Below, one piece after another: positions 30,100 to 42,127 of a stretch of 64,000 nucleotides of DNA. The notes under the pieces are model-generated. The model saw only the letters and a program-made list of their open reading frames with translations. It searched no databases and was not told the origin of the DNA. Position numbers and translations under genes: made by a program. The DNA comes from Methylobacillus glycogenes JCM 2850 (GTDB lineage: Bacteria; Pseudomonadota; Gammaproteobacteria; Burkholderiales; Methylophilaceae), in contig NZ_BAMT01000005.1 in assembly GCF_000617925.1 (NCBI RefSeq), forward strand, positions 124,001 through 188,000. Reading direction: 5' to 3'. Numbering within the stretch: position 1 is the first letter of the stretch; every line of letters starts with the position of its first letter.

Positions 30100-30507
30100 A
30101 TGGAGATACTATTAGCAGCAGCGGGCGGCATGATCATTGCAGTACTGAGCATGGCGTGGCTAGGCACCTTTGCCCGCTGGTTTGTAGTGGCGGGGGTGGA
30201 TGGTGGTTTGGTAAAGGATTACGGCGTGCTGATCAAGGCGCATATCGATTTTGTCTTGATGTCACTCTACTGTCTGGGGATTTACGCCGCTGCCAAATCG
30301 GCAGGGGTGGAGATTCCGGTAACTGCCTGTTGGCTGATCGCCATAGGCGGCTTTACTAACCCAGGCGTGTTTGTGATTGCGGCTTTCAAGCCGGATTTCT
30401 GGCAGGTGATGTGGGTCAAGGTGTATACCGCCCTGAGTTTTATTGTGACCACCGCCGGCTTTGTCTGGGCCGCCAGCGTGTTTGTGCGGCATGCCATTGC
30501 GGCATGA
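30100..30507 (+). CDS. Small four-helix membrane protein of unknown function
   Basis: About 135 aa, with helices near residues 5-28, 45-65, 73-92 and 103-128. The ATG at 30100 follows GGAGGA at a good distance; an ATG at 30088 is less likely. The segment IDFVLMSLYCLGIYAA followed by GGFTNPGVFVIAAFKPD faintly resembles styrene-oxide-isomerase-like membrane proteins in helix number and the Asn-Pro/Phe patch, but this is a weak analogy. It is likely co-regulated with the [2Fe-2S] gene. Confidence 0.72.
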   Translation: MEILLAAAGGMIIAVLSMAWLGTFARWFVVAGVDGGLVKDYGVLIKAHIDFVLMSLYCLGIYAAAKSAGVEIPVTACWLIAIGGFTNPGVFVIAAFKPDFWQVMWVKVYTALSFIVTTAGFVWAASVFVRHAIAA

Positions 30508-30592
30508 TGTGCCCGCCTGAGCAGGATAAGGTTCTGCATGTACATCTGAGATAGCCCGAGCATAGGCCCGCTTTTCCGGTAAAATCTGGCCT

Positions 30593-31606
30593 ATGCTCTA
30601 TTCCATCGCCAAACCCTGGCTGTTCAAGCTCAATGCTGAACGTGCCCACGATTTCACTCTCAAAAACCTCAAGCGCCTAGAGCGCTCAGGCCTGCTCAAT
30701 CTCTACCCACGACCACCCAAATGCCAGCCGCGCAAGGTCATGGGCCTGGAGTTTCCCAATCCGGTTGGATTGGCCGCTGGCCTGGATAAAAATGGGGCTT
30801 ATATTGATGCCTTGTCCATGCTGGGTTTTGGTTTTATCGAGATAGGCACCATCACCCCGCGTGCCCAGCCGGGTAATCCCAAACCGCGCATGTTCCGTCT
30901 GCCAGAGGCTGAAGGCATCATCAACCGCTTTGGCTTTAACAACCTCGGGGTTGATGCGCTGTTGCGCAATGTCGCCGCTGCCAAGTATCAGGGCATATTG
31001 GGTATCAATATAGGCAAAAATTTTGATACCCCCAATGAACGGGCCGTGGATGATTATCTGCACTGCCTGCGCAAGGTGTACGCCCACGCCAGCTATGTGA
31101 CGGTGAATATCTCCTCACCCAACACCAAAAACCTGCGTGCGTTGCAGGAAAAAGATGCCTTGGCCGAACTGTTGCGTACGCTCAAAGCCGAGCAGCAAGT
31201 GCTGGCCGATCAGCATGGCCGTTACGTGCCCATTGCGCTGAAGATTGCCCCTGACCTGGATGCGGCGCAGATTGCCGATATCGCCAGCCTGTTGATGGAA
31301 TACCGCTTTGATGGCGTGATTGCCACCAACACCACCCTGGCACGGGATTTGGTGCAGGGCTTGCCCCATGCTGAAGAAGCAGGTGGCTTATCCGGTGCGC
31401 CAGTGCGTGATCGCTCTACAGCCGTCATCAAGGCCTTGTCTGAGCATTTGCAAGGCGCTTTGCCCATCATAGGCGTGGGTGGCATTCTGGGGGCAGATGA
31501 TGCCGCTGCCAAAATCGCCGCAGGTGCCAGCCTGGTGCAGATCTATAGCGGCCTGGTGTATCGCGGGCCAGTGCTGGTCAGCGAGGTCTGTCACAAGCTG
31601 GGCTAA
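30593..31606 (+). CDS. pyrD: Dihydroorotate dehydrogenase (quinone), class 2
   Basis: 337 aa with the N-terminal membrane-associating helix region ([20 protein letters not shown]) of class 2 enzymes. FMN-site motifs are [35 protein letters not shown] and [11 protein letters not shown]; the catalytic Ser is in NISSPNT. It oxidises dihydroorotate to orotate, reducing ubiquinone. TAAAAT, 12 bases upstream of the ATG region, may be the -10. Confidence 0.95.
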   Translation: MLYSIAKPWLFKLNAERAHDFTLKNLKRLERSGLLNLYPRPPKCQPRKVMGLEFPNPVGLAAGLDKNGAYIDALSMLGFGFIEIGTITPRAQPGNPKPRMFRLPEAEGIINRFGFNNLGVDALLRNVAAAKYQGILGINIGKNFDTPNERAVDDYLHCLRKVYAHASYVTVNISSPNTKNLRALQEKDALAELLRTLKAEQQVLADQHGRYVPIALKIAPDLDAAQIADIASLLMEYRFDGVIATNTTLARDLVQGLPHAEEAGGLSGAPVRDRSTAVIKALSEHLQGALPIIGVGGILGADDAAAKIAAGASLVQIYSGLVYRGPVLVSEVCHKLG

Positions 31607-31611
31607 ACGCT

Positions 31612-32232
31612 TTGAGCGCCTTGCCCATCCTTTATTCCTACAGGCGTTGCCCGTATGCCATGCGCGCGCGTATGGCCCTGCATGTCGCAGGCATTGCCGT
31701 GGATACCCGCGAGATATCGCTCAAGGCCAAGCCCGCGCATATGTTGCAGGTCTCGCCCAAGGGCACGGTGCCTGTGCTGGTGCTGCCTAATGGCGCGGTG
31801 CTAGAGCAAAGCCTGGACATCATGCACTGGGCCTTGGCGCAGCATGACCCTGAAGGCTGGGCTGCTGACGCCCAGCTCAGCACAGCGGCGGCAGATTTGG
31901 TGGCGCGTAACGATGGCGAATTCAAGCGTGCGCTCGATCAATACAAATACGCCATTCGATTCCCTGAGCAGCCGCCCGAAGTATATCGGCAAGCGGGTGA
32001 GCAGTTCTTGCAGACGCTGGAGCAAGCCCTGCAAGACCATGATTATCTGCTGTCAGATCAGGTCAGCTATGCCGATGTCGCCATCTTTCCGTTTATCCGC
32101 CAATTCTCCATGGTAGACGCTGCCTGGTTTGCTCAGGCGGCGTATCCCAAGCTCAAAGCCTGGCTGCAAGGCTGGTTGGACAGCGCTTGCTTTGCCGCCA
32201 TCATGCAGAAGTATCCGCTGTGCGTGGATTGA
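31612..32232 (+). CDS. Glutathione S-transferase family protein
   Basis: 206 aa. The N-terminal thioredoxin-like domain begins LPILYSYRRCPYAMRARMAL (CPYAxRAR type) and has the cis-Pro/glutathione-site segment GTVPVLVLPNGAVLEQSLDI. The helical C-terminal domain is complete. The start is TTG, five bases after the pyrD stop, so it is probably in the same operon. The substrate is unknown. Confidence 0.85.
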   Translation: MSALPILYSYRRCPYAMRARMALHVAGIAVDTREISLKAKPAHMLQVSPKGTVPVLVLPNGAVLEQSLDIMHWALAQHDPEGWAADAQLSTAAADLVARNDGEFKRALDQYKYAIRFPEQPPEVYRQAGEQFLQTLEQALQDHDYLLSDQVSYADVAIFPFIRQFSMVDAAWFAQAAYPKLKAWLQGWLDSACFAAIMQKYPLCVD

Positions 32233-32320
32233 AAGGTTGGATTGAACAACTGGACTGAACAGCTGGAATAATCGACTAGCCTGATCGGCTGAGCTGTTTA
32301 AAACTGGTTTGCACCCAATA

Positions 32321-32346
32321 AAAAACGCCGCATAAGCGGCGTTTTT
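32321..32346. terminator. Bidirectional terminator between GST and clpA
   Basis: AAAAACGCCG, loop CATAAG, CGGCGTTTTT: a strong stem with A and T runs, serving both convergent genes. Confidence 0.9.
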
Positions 32347-32365
32347 GTAGGACTCAGTTAGAACA

Positions 32366-34660
32366 TCAGCCTGCGAGATCAGCTTCCAGTGCAGGTTTGT
32401 CTTGTGCCTTGTCTTTGCTCAAGCTATCAAAACTCAGCTTGATCTTGTCTTCCTCATCTATATCCACTTGCACGTGACCACCATTGGCCAGCTTGCCAAA
32501 CAGCAGCTCATCAGCCAATGCACGGCGTATGGTGTCCTGAATCAGGCGTGACATAGGGCGTGCGCCCATGAGTGGGTCAAAGCCCTTCTTGCCCAGGTAA
32601 GCCTTGAGCGCATCGCTGAAGGTGGCTTCCACCTTCTTCTCATGCAATTGGTCTTCAAGCTGCATGAGGAACTTGTCCACCACGCGCATGATGATCTCTT
32701 GCGACAAGGGTGCGAACGACACGGTAGCATCCAGACGGTTACGGAACTCTGGGCTGAACAGGCGCTTGATATCCGCCATTTCATCACCGGAGTTACTGTT
32801 GAGCGTAAAGCCTATGGTGCTCTTGCTGATGGCTTCAGCGCCTGCGTTGGTGGTCATGATAATGGTGACATTGCGGAAGTCCGCCTTGCGCCCGTTGTTA
32901 TCGGTCAGCGTGCCATGATCCATCACCTGCAACAGGATATTGAAGATATCCGGATGCGCCTTCTCAATTTCATCCAGCAGCAATACGCAATACGGTGTCT
33001 TGGTAATGGCTTCAGTCAGCAGGCCACCCTGTTCAAAGCCTACATAGCCTGGAGGCGCGCCTATCAGGCGTGAAACCGCATGACGCTCCATATATTCAGA
33101 CATATCAAAGCGAATCAACTCCACACCCAAGGTGTAAGCCAGCTGGCGTGCCACTTCAGTCTTACCCACACCCGTAGGGCCAGAGAACAGGAAGGAGCCT
33201 ATAGGCTTGTTGGTGCTGCCCAGGCCGCTACGTGCCATCTTGATGGCGCCAGCGAGTACATCAATGGCTTTATCCTGACCAAACACCGTGGCCTTGAGGT
33301 CTCTATCCAGCGTCTTGAGCGCATTGCGGTCATCGCTGGAAATATTCTTGGGCGGAATGCGCGCCACCTTGGCGATGATGTCTTCAATTTCCTTGATGCC
33401 TATCACCTTCTTCTGCTTGGATTTAGGCAGAATGCGCTGGGCGGCACCCGCTTCATCAATCACATCAATCGCCTTGTCTGGCAGATGCCTGTCATTGATA
33501 TAACGGGCAGACAATTCCGCCGCAGTGTTCAAGGCAGAGGCGGTGTACTTAACGCTATGATGCTTTTCAAAGCGTGATTTGAGGCCTTTGAGTATCTCCA
33601 CGGTTTCAGGAATGCTAGGCTCAACCACATCCACCTTCTGGAAGCGGCGGGAAAGCGCATGGTCTTTCTCGAAAATGCCACGGAATTCCTGATAAGTGGT
33701 TGCCCCTATGCATTTGAGCGAGCCATTGGAAAGCGCAGGCTTGAGCAGGTTAGAAGCATCCAACGTACCGCCGCTGGCCGCACCTGCGCCTATCAGCGTG
33801 TGAATTTCATCGATGAACAAGATGGAATCTGGCTGCTCGGCCAGCTTCTTCATCACGGCTTTGAGGCGTTGCTCAAAATCGCCACGATACTTGGTGCCTG
33901 CGAGCAAAGCGCCCATATCCAGTGAGTAAATCACGGCATTTTCGAGCACTTCCGGCACGTTGCCCTCAACAATGCGGCGTGCCAGGCCTTCGGCTATCGC
34001 GGTCTTGCCTACGCCAGCCTCGCCCACCAACAGTGGATTGTTCTTACGGCGACGGCATAGGGTCTGTACCACGCGCTCCAGTTCCTGCGCACGGCCAATC
34101 AGCGGGTCTATCTTGCCCGCCAGCACTTGCTGGTTCAGGTTCTGGGTATAGCTTTCCAGCGCGCTGGCAGGGGAGGCCTCGGTTTCGGCTTCCTGCTCGG
34201 TTTCATTGCGCTTGGCCGTACCATCTGCCACCTTGGCTACGCCATGGGAAATGAAATTCACCACATCCAGGCGCGTAATGCCTTGCTGATGCAAGAAGAA
34301 CACTGCGTGGGAATCTTTCTCGCCATAAATGGCAACCAGCACATTGGCACCAGTGACTTCTTTCTTGCCCGAAGACTGCACATGCAGGATGGCGCGTTGA
34401 ATCACGCGCTGGAAACCCAGAGTAGGCTGGGTGTCCACTTCCTCACTGCCTTCTACGGTAGGGGTGTGCTCTTCAATATAGCCATTGAGCTCGCCGCGCA
34501 GATTATCAAGATTGGCCCCGCATGAGCGTAAGACATCCGCCGCTGTCGGGTTATCAATCATGGCCAGCAGCAAATGCTCCACGGTGATGAGTTCGTGACG
34601 CTTTTGCCTGGCATCCATGAATGCCATATGTAGGGACACTTCGAGTTCTTGCGCGATCAT
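32366..34660 (-). CDS. clpA: ATP-dependent Clp protease ATP-binding subunit ClpA
   Basis: 764 aa. N-terminal ClpA/ClpB repeat domain (1-145), first AAA module with Walker [16 protein letters not shown] and Walker [11 protein letters not shown], second module with [15 protein letters not shown] and [16 protein letters not shown], then the C-terminal D2-small domain ([19 protein letters not shown]). It unfolds substrates and feeds them to ClpP. It lies 20 bases downstream of clpS, the usual pairing. Confidence 0.97.
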   Translation of the reverse strand: MIAQELEVSLHMAFMDARQKRHELITVEHLLLAMIDNPTAADVLRSCGANLDNLRGELNGYIEEHTPTVEGSEEVDTQPTLGFQRVIQRAILHVQSSGKKEVTGANVLVAIYGEKDSHAVFFLHQQGITRLDVVNFISHGVAKVADGTAKRNETEQEAETEASPASALESYTQNLNQQVLAGKIDPLIGRAQELERVVQTLCRRRKNNPLLVGEAGVGKTAIAEGLARRIVEGNVPEVLENAVIYSLDMGALLAGTKYRGDFEQRLKAVMKKLAEQPDSILFIDEIHTLIGAGAASGGTLDASNLLKPALSNGSLKCIGATTYQEFRGIFEKDHALSRRFQKVDVVEPSIPETVEILKGLKSRFEKHHSVKYTASALNTAAELSARYINDRHLPDKAIDVIDEAGAAQRILPKSKQKKVIGIKEIEDIIAKVARIPPKNISSDDRNALKTLDRDLKATVFGQDKAIDVLAGAIKMARSGLGSTNKPIGSFLFSGPTGVGKTEVARQLAYTLGVELIRFDMSEYMERHAVSRLIGAPPGYVGFEQGGLLTEAITKTPYCVLLLDEIEKAHPDIFNILLQVMDHGTLTDNNGRKADFRNVTIIMTTNAGAEAISKSTIGFTLNSNSGDEMADIKRLFSPEFRNRLDATVSFAPLSQEIIMRVVDKFLMQLEDQLHEKKVEATFSDALKAYLGKKGFDPLMGARPMSRLIQDTIRRALADELLFGKLANGGHVQVDIDEEDKIKLSFDSLSKDKAQDKPALEADLAG

Positions 34661-34680
34661 TTAAGCTTCCTCAGCTTTCT

Positions 34681-34992
34681 TCAGGCTTCTTCCATCGTGC
34701 ATTGCAGCGGGTGCTGATGCTCATGGGCGTAACTAATGACTTGATTTACTTTGGTTTCTGCAATGCCGTGAGGGTAAACCCCACAGACGCCTGCGCCCTC
34801 GGTATGTACTTGGAGCATGATTTGCGTTGCTTGTTCACGATTTTTCTGGAAAAAGCGCTGCATCACATCAACGACAAACTCCATTGGTGTGTAGTCATCA
34901 TTCAAAAGAATGACTTTATACATCGAGGGAGGCTTGGTTCCTGCGTTGCCTGTTTTCTCGACAGTGCTGTCCTGGTGTTTAATGCTAGCCAT
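34681..34992 (-). CDS. clpS: ATP-dependent Clp protease adaptor ClpS
   Basis: 103 aa with the core [20 protein letters not shown], which forms the N-degron pocket (Asn-Asp pair), and [15 protein letters not shown]. ClpS delivers N-end-rule substrates to ClpA. It is first in the clpS-clpA operon; the 140-base gap upstream separates it from the corB-like gene. Confidence 0.96.
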   Translation of the reverse strand: MASIKHQDSTVEKTGNAGTKPPSMYKVILLNDDYTPMEFVVDVMQRFFQKNREQATQIMLQVHTEGAGVCGVYPHGIAETKVNQVISYAHEHQHPLQCTMEEA

Positions 34993-35132
34993 ACGTGCAA
35001 TCTATTTTGAGCCGAATGCAGAAATTTTCAAGTCTGAAGTGATTGTGGTTATTACTGCATTCGGTACTTCACATTGAATCTCATCAGATTTTCATCTAAA
35101 AACAAGCAAGTTTTTTGCCTGCTTTAATCATA

Positions 35133-36389
35133 TTACGGATGAATTCTGACGGTTTTTACAGCGCGGTCCTGTGTTTTTACGATTTCAAGTTTGAAATCGC
35201 CGATTTTCAAACCTATGCCGGGGTCGGGAATATCCTCAAAATGTTCGACGATTAAACCGTTGAGTGTGCGAGGCCCATCCACAGGCAGGGAAATGCCCAA
35301 TTTCTTGTTGATATCACGCAGGCTATTGCTGGCATCGACCAGCCAGCTGCCTTTTTCTTCGCGCTTATAGGCCTGATCTTCGGGCTGCGTTTCCTTGGCA
35401 AAGTCACCGATGATGGCCTTGATTATATCTTCCAGCGTGACCAGGCCCTTGAGTTCGCCATATTCATCGACCACCAGGGCAATGCCTTGCTGGCACTGCT
35501 GAAACTCCTGCATTTGCGTATAAAGCGGCGTGCCGGAGGGTATGAAATAGGGTGGTTCTATATGCTGTATCAGCAAACGCTGGCTCAAGGGTTCATGGCG
35601 CAAGGCGCTGATCACCTTGCGCATGTGCAGCATGCCGATAATTTCTTCATTCGGGCCTTTGCGCACAGGCAGGCGTGAATGCTGACTGGTGGTGATCTGC
35701 TGCAGAATGTCTTCCAGCTCTGCCTCAAAATCAACAATTTCCAGCTGGGTGTGCACCGTCATGATGTCATCCACCGTGGTCTGCTCCAGATCCAGCAGAT
35801 TGAGTAACACCTCTCTATGCTTGGTCGGAATCGGGCTGGTGGTTTCGCTGAAGATGCTGCGCAGCTCTTCTATGCTGGTGGTATGGCTGCCTTCGGTAAA
35901 GCTCACCTTCATGCCCAAGAGCTTGAGTAGGCTGTTGGCACACAGATTGGCCAGCCAGATCAAGGGATATCCCAGTTTCACCATGGGCAGCAGCACATAG
36001 CTGGAAGCCAGCGCCAGTGGCTCTGCGTGACGTGCGGCAATGGCCTTGGGCGTAATCTCGCTGAAAATCAGAATGGCAAAGGTAATGATCAGCGTGGCGA
36101 CAGGCATCAATAACTCACCCAGCTGGAAATACTTGATGCTGATAAAGGCAGCCAGCGTGGCGGCTGCGGCATTGGCCAGAGTGTTGCCCAGCAGAATGGC
36201 CCCGAGAAACTGCTCACGCTCATTGAGCAGGCGTGTGGCGAGCTTGGCGCTACGCAGACCTTCTTTGGCGAGGATTTGTAGCCGGTGCCTGTTGAGCATC
36301 AACAGGCTGGTTTCGGCCATGGAGAAAAACGCGGAAGCAAAAAGCAGCAGGGCTAGGGTGCCCAGCTGCCAAAGTAAGGGGATGTCCAA
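35133..36389 (-). CDS. CNNM/CorC family transporter-associated membrane protein (CorB/YfjD-like)
   Basis: 418 aa. A DUF21/CNNM membrane domain (about 1-190) contains MAETSLLMLNRHRLQILAK and ILIFSEITPKAIAARHAEPLA, followed by a CBS pair (DDIMTVHTQLEIVD; LVVDEYGELKGLVTLEDIIKA) and a C-terminal CorC/HlyC domain. Homologs take part in magnesium or cobalt export and resistance; the hemolysin label is historical. Direction matches the secDF cluster upstream, 54 bases away. Confidence 0.88.
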   Translation of the reverse strand: MDIPLLWQLGTLALLLFASAFFSMAETSLLMLNRHRLQILAKEGLRSAKLATRLLNEREQFLGAILLGNTLANAAAATLAAFISIKYFQLGELLMPVATLIITFAILIFSEITPKAIAARHAEPLALASSYVLLPMVKLGYPLIWLANLCANSLLKLLGMKVSFTEGSHTTSIEELRSIFSETTSPIPTKHREVLLNLLDLEQTTVDDIMTVHTQLEIVDFEAELEDILQQITTSQHSRLPVRKGPNEEIIGMLHMRKVISALRHEPLSQRLLIQHIEPPYFIPSGTPLYTQMQEFQQCQQGIALVVDEYGELKGLVTLEDIIKAIIGDFAKETQPEDQAYKREEKGSWLVDASNSLRDINKKLGISLPVDGPRTLNGLIVEHFEDIPDPGIGLKIGDFKLEIVKTQDRAVKTVRIHP

Positions 36390-36465
36390 CGGTTATTTTC
36401 GGGGAAGAAGATGCCGTTAGTTTCGGGGCGAGGCCCGCCTTTGTCAAGGCGCAGCCTCGATTCGG

Positions 36466-37406
36466 TCAAGGCAGTGCGTCGACTTCTGTCTTCTTTTCCT
36501 GCTGCCGCCACCAATCAGGTTTTCGCGCGATACGCCCAGATACATGGCAATCGGGCTGGCCACCAGTACCGAAGAGTAAATACCGAACAAAATACCAATC
36601 GTTAGTGCCAGCGCAAAGTTGTGCAGCACTTCGCCGCCAAACACCAGCATGGAAAGCACCATCAGCTCGGTAGAGAAGTGAGTGATGATGGTACGTGACA
36701 TGGTGCGGGTAATCGCATTGTTGATCACCTCAGGCACGCTGGCCTTGCGCATCTTGCGGAAGTTTTCACGCACACGGTCAAACACCACCACAGACTCGTT
36801 CACCGAGTAACCCAGCACCGCCAGCACCGCGGCCAGCACCGTGAGGTTGAACTCCCACTGGAAGAAGGCAAAGAAACCCAGAATGATGATGACGTCGTGC
36901 ATATTGGCAATCACCGCTGCCACAGCAAAGCGCCATTCAAAGCGGATAGCCAGGTAAGCCATGATGCCCAGACAGACAAACAGCATCGCCAAGGCACCTT
37001 TGTCATACAACTCCTGACCTACCTGCGGGCCAACAAACTCCACGCGGTGCAGCTTGACCGCAGGGTCAGTGGCCGACAAAGCCTTGAGTACATTTTCCGA
37101 GAGTTGGGCGGTGGAAAGGCCGGGCTTGATCGGCAAGCGAATCAGCACGTCCTGGCTGGTGCCAAAGTTTTGTACCGTGGCATCCTTGAGGCCGATTTCA
37201 TCAACAGACTTACGGATGCTATCCAGATTGGCGGCCTGCGGATAGCTGACCTCCATCATGGTGCCGCCAGTGAAATCCACGCCCAGGTGCAGGCCTTTGC
37301 TATAGAGGAAGAATACCGATAGCAGGAAGGTCACGAGCGAAATCGTGGTCGTCAGACGACCATAGCTCATGAACGGTATATCTTTTTTTATCTTGAAGAA
37401 TTCCAT
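36466..37406 (-). CDS. secF: Protein translocase subunit SecF (probable frameshift at the extreme C-terminus)
   Basis: About 313 aa with six membrane helices. The N-terminal helix and periplasmic segment LGVDFTGGTMMEVSYP and the core motif YSVNESVVVFDRVREN are SecF hallmarks. The read frame runs to 36444 with an atypical tail after IGGG. Adding one base near 36504 gives QEKKTEVDALP and a stop at 36466, a more usual acidic/basic tail. SecDF uses proton-motive force to drive late steps of export. It follows secD by 38 bases. Confidence 0.92.
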
Positions 37407-37444
37407 GTTGGGTGTGCTCTAGTATTTATTCCGGTTGATCGTGA

Positions 37445-39274
37445 TTAGCCTATGGACAGCTTGCTGATCTTGCGGCGGTAGCCGTAAATCAGATTGACCA
37501 CGGAACGTGAAACCACGACGGCGGTGAACATCGAAGTCAGGATGCCCAGTACGTGTACCACGGCAAAGCCCTTGACCGGGCCAGTGCCCAGCGCAAACAG
37601 GGCAATACCGGCGATCATGGTGGTGACGTTGGCGTCCAGAATCGTATCGAAGGCGCGGTCGTAACCGGCATGAATCGATGCCTGCGGCGTATTGCCATTG
37701 CGCAATTCTTCACGGATACGCTCATTGATTAGCACGTTGGCATCAATCGCCATACCCAGGGTCAGCGCAACCGCGGCAATGCCTGGCAGGGTCAGCGTGG
37801 CCTGCAACAGCGAGAGCAGGGCTACCAGCAGCAACAGGTTGATACCCAGTGACAGCACAGACACGCTACCAAACAGCATGTAGTAAATGATCATGAAGAT
37901 GGAGATGGCGACAAAGCCCCACATGGTGGAGTGCATACCACGCTCGATATTGGCTTCACCCATGCTTGGGCCTACGGTACGTTCTTCAATAATTTCCATA
38001 GGCGCTGCCAGTGCACCAGAGCGCAACAGCAGTGAGATGTCGGTAGCTTCACGAGTGTTGGCCATGCCGGAAATCTGCACGCGACCACCGCCAATTTCTT
38101 CGCGGATCACAGGGGCGGTGACCACTTCGGCCTGACCTTTTTCAATCAGCAGAATCGCCATGCGCTTGCCTACGTTTTCACGAGTGGCCTGCTTGAAGAT
38201 ACGTGCACCACGGTTGTCCAGATTAACGTGCACCACGGCACCGCCACTCTGATTGTCCATGCCTGGGCCTGCGTCAGTGATGTAATCACCTGTCAGCACC
38301 ACGTTTTTCTTCACCAGCATGGGGATGCCATTACGGTCGGTGAAGAAGTCCGTACCGAAAGGCACTTGGCCCTTGGCGGCGTTTTCCAGGTTAACCGCAT
38401 TGCTCTTGTCTTCATCCACCATGCGGATTTCCAGCGTGGCGGTACGGCCGAGAATTTCCTTGGCCTTGGCGGTGTCTTGCACGCCTGGCAGTTGCACTAC
38501 CACGCGGTCCAGACCTTGTTGCTGAATCACAGGTTCAGCCACGCCAAGTTCGTTAATACGGTTATGCAGGGTTTGGATATTTTGCTTGAGCGCAAAGTCC
38601 TGAATACGCTTCTTGGCCACTTCGCTCAAGACGGCGGAAAGTACTTTCTCATCGCCACGGTCTTGCGCCTTGAAAGTCAGGTCAGTGTATTCACGCTCCA
38701 GGGCTTTCTGCGCTTTTTGCAGGCTTTCGCTGTCCTTGAAGCGGATATTGACGGTCTGACCATCACGCGACACGCCCAGATAATTCAGACGGCCAGTGCG
38801 CAAGGCGCTGCGGAAATCGCCGACATAACGTTCAGCGGCTTGGTCCAGCGCCGCTTTCATGTCCACTTGCAGCAGGAAGTGCACACCACCACGCAAATCC
38901 AGACCCAGATACATAGGGCGTGCGCCTATGCTGCGCAGCCATTCAGGCGAGCGCGAGAGCAGGTTGAGCGCAATGACGTAATCCTTACCTAAACGGCTTT
39001 GCAGCACGTCCTTGGCCTTGAGCTGGGTATCGGTATTGGCAAACCTGGCCTTGACGCCAGTGGCGTCAAGGAACAAGGCTTCAACCGGAATGTTTTCCTG
39101 CTTCAGGATGCTTTCCGTACTGGCTAGCAATGCCTGGTCGACCTTGAGGTTGGCCTTGGTCGTCGTGATCTGCACGGCAGGGGATTCGCCAAACAGATTG
39201 GGCGCCGCATACAGCAGGCCCAGCACGACAATCGTCAGTACCAGGAGGTATTTCCATATGGGATAGCGGTTCAT
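37445..39274 (-). CDS. secD: Protein translocase subunit SecD
   Basis: 609 aa. N-terminal anchor helix, large periplasmic P1 head (GLDLRGGVHFLLQVDM; LNNRINELGVAEPVIQQQG-type segment), and five C-terminal helices with ALTLGMAIDANVLINERIREELR, containing the proton-path Asp. Full length. It sits between yajC and secF in the conserved order tgt-yajC-secD-secF. Confidence 0.97.
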   Translation of the reverse strand: MNRYPIWKYLLVLTIVVLGLLYAAPNLFGESPAVQITTTKANLKVDQALLASTESILKQENIPVEALFLDATGVKARFANTDTQLKAKDVLQSRLGKDYVIALNLLSRSPEWLRSIGARPMYLGLDLRGGVHFLLQVDMKAALDQAAERYVGDFRSALRTGRLNYLGVSRDGQTVNIRFKDSESLQKAQKALEREYTDLTFKAQDRGDEKVLSAVLSEVAKKRIQDFALKQNIQTLHNRINELGVAEPVIQQQGLDRVVVQLPGVQDTAKAKEILGRTATLEIRMVDEDKSNAVNLENAAKGQVPFGTDFFTDRNGIPMLVKKNVVLTGDYITDAGPGMDNQSGGAVVHVNLDNRGARIFKQATRENVGKRMAILLIEKGQAEVVTAPVIREEIGGGRVQISGMANTREATDISLLLRSGALAAPMEIIEERTVGPSMGEANIERGMHSTMWGFVAISIFMIIYYMLFGSVSVLSLGINLLLLVALLSLLQATLTLPGIAAVALTLGMAIDANVLINERIREELRNGNTPQASIHAGYDRAFDTILDANVTTMIAGIALFALGTGPVKGFAVVHVLGILTSMFTAVVVSRSVVNLIYGYRRKISKLSIG

Positions 39275-39352
39275 GAAGCAGCTCGCATTTCAGTCATTCG
39301 GTTGAGGGGCCGCAGCCCCGGTTAGCAGGTTGAGATTAAAGCGTCTGGCGAA

Positions 39353-39682
39353 TTACAGCGCCTTGATAGTGCCCTTGGGCAGCAGGGTAGACACAGTGTG
39401 CTTTTGCACGGTGATGACGGTATCAGGCGCAATTTCCAGGCTGACATAACCATCGGCCACCTTGGTGATGCGGCCAACAATACCAGCGCTGGTGGTGACT
39501 TCATCACCCTTTTGCAGCGCTTCAATCAGCTTGCGTTGTTCCTTGGCTTGCTTCATTTGTGGGCGAATCAGCATGAACCAGAACAGCACAAAGATCACAA
39601 TCAGGGGCAAAAACTGGCCCAGCGTGGTCATGGCGTCAGCGGCTGGAGCTGCATCGGCAGCAAATGCGGAAGGAATTAACAC
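39353..39682 (-). CDS. yajC: Preprotein translocase subunit YajC
   Basis: 109 aa, with one membrane helix (FLPLIVIFVLFWFMLIRPQ) followed by the conserved KEQRKLIEALQKGDEVTTSAGIVG. It associates with SecDF. It lies between tgt and secD on the same strand. Confidence 0.96.
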   Translation of the reverse strand: MLIPSAFAADAAPAADAMTTLGQFLPLIVIFVLFWFMLIRPQMKQAKEQRKLIEALQKGDEVTTSAGIVGRITKVADGYVSLEIAPDTVITVQKHTVSTLLPKGTIKAL

Positions 39683-39803
39683 GGGACAACCTTTCTTTCA
39701 ATAATGGTCAAACGCCAGAAGGGCAAAATATTAGCCCAAAATTCTAACATAGTGTGATTTGCAACAAGGCTTAGACGGTTTGCTTTGTGATAAGACTCAG
39801 GCC

Positions 39804-41141
<1,338 letters not shown>

Positions 41142-41161
41142 TCACCTCAAGGAAACCAGCT

Positions 41162-42022
41162 ATGGCAGAAATTCCCAACCGCCCGCGTCGTCATGGTTCG
41201 TTCATAGAGCCTGGCCTGCGCGAGCGCAGCATCTATTTGCTCCCCAACCTGTTCACGACTGCGGCGCTGTTTGCTGGTTTCTACGCCATTGTGCAGGCCA
41301 TGAGCGGCAAGTTTGAGCATTCAGCCGTGGCCATATTTATTGCCATGGTCATGGATGGTCTGGATGGCCGTGTGGCGCGCATGACCAACACCCAAAGCGC
41401 GTTTGGTGCCGAATATGACAGCCTCTCTGACATGGTGTCGTTTGGCGTGGCCCCGGCACTGGTGATGTATGTCTGGGCGCTGAAGCCTCTGGGCAAGCTG
41501 GGGTGGATAGCAGCTTTTATCTATTGTGCAGGTGCAGCTTTACGCCTGGCACGCTTCAACACCAAGCTGGACGACAGCGACAAACGCTACTTCCAAGGCT
41601 TGCCCAGCCCGGCCGCCGCGGCCTTGCTGGCAGGGCTGGTGTGGGTGGCTTATGAAAACCAGGTCAGTGGCACCGAAGTGTTCTTTGGCTGGATGAAAAT
41701 GCAGTGGGTGGCCTGGACCATCACCCTGTTTGCCGGGCTGTCCATGGTGAGTGACCTGCGCTACTACAGCGGCAAGGACATCAACCTGCGTCGCAGCGTG
41801 CCCTTTGTAGTGATACTGCTGGTGGTGCTGGCCTTTGTGCTGATCTCCTACAGCCCGCCAGAAGTGCTGTTTGCGGTGTTCCTGATTTATGGCATCTCGG
41901 GCTATGTGCTGTGGCTGTGGCTGTGGAGCAAGCGCAAGCCTGCTGCGCGTATTGAGCCTAGGCCAGCGCAGCATGTTGAATCTAAGATTGAATCTCATCA
42001 GGACAACAACCCTGGCCTGTAA
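41162..42022 (+). CDS. pssA: CDP-diacylglycerol-serine O-phosphatidyltransferase
   Basis: 286 aa from the ATG at 41162, preceded by AAGGAAA. The CDP-alcohol phosphotransferase motif is intact: DGLDGRVARMTN...GAEYDSLSDMVSFGVAP (DGxxAR-x8-G-x3-D-x3-D). Six to eight membrane helices. It makes phosphatidylserine, precursor of phosphatidylethanolamine, at the inner membrane. The N-terminal extension read from 40997 is not conserved-looking. Confidence 0.93.
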   Translation: MAEIPNRPRRHGSFIEPGLRERSIYLLPNLFTTAALFAGFYAIVQAMSGKFEHSAVAIFIAMVMDGLDGRVARMTNTQSAFGAEYDSLSDMVSFGVAPALVMYVWALKPLGKLGWIAAFIYCAGAALRLARFNTKLDDSDKRYFQGLPSPAAAALLAGLVWVAYENQVSGTEVFFGWMKMQWVAWTITLFAGLSMVSDLRYYSGKDINLRRSVPFVVILLVVLAFVLISYSPPEVLFAVFLIYGISGYVLWLWLWSKRKPAARIEPRPAQHVESKIESHQDNNPGL

Positions 42023-42060
42023 GGGCTGCTAGCTAAGACGGGCAGCAGATCTGTAAAACA

Positions 42061-42090
42061 ACAGGGCCATGCATTGCATGGCCCTGTTTT
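42061..42090 (+). terminator. Rho-independent terminator after pssA
   Basis: The 12-bp perfect stem ACAGGGCCATGC/GCATGGCCCTGT has loop ATT, followed by TTTTGTTTT. It probably serves the convergent C13-peptidase gene as well. Confidence 0.9.
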
Positions 42091-42127
42091 GTTTTAGGTT
42101 GACCTTGAAGCTTGTGACGAACGCTAG

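Noticed and set aside
38228..38992. Plus-strand 254-codon ORF
   Set aside because: It is antisense to secD, which is fully conserved in the opposite strand.
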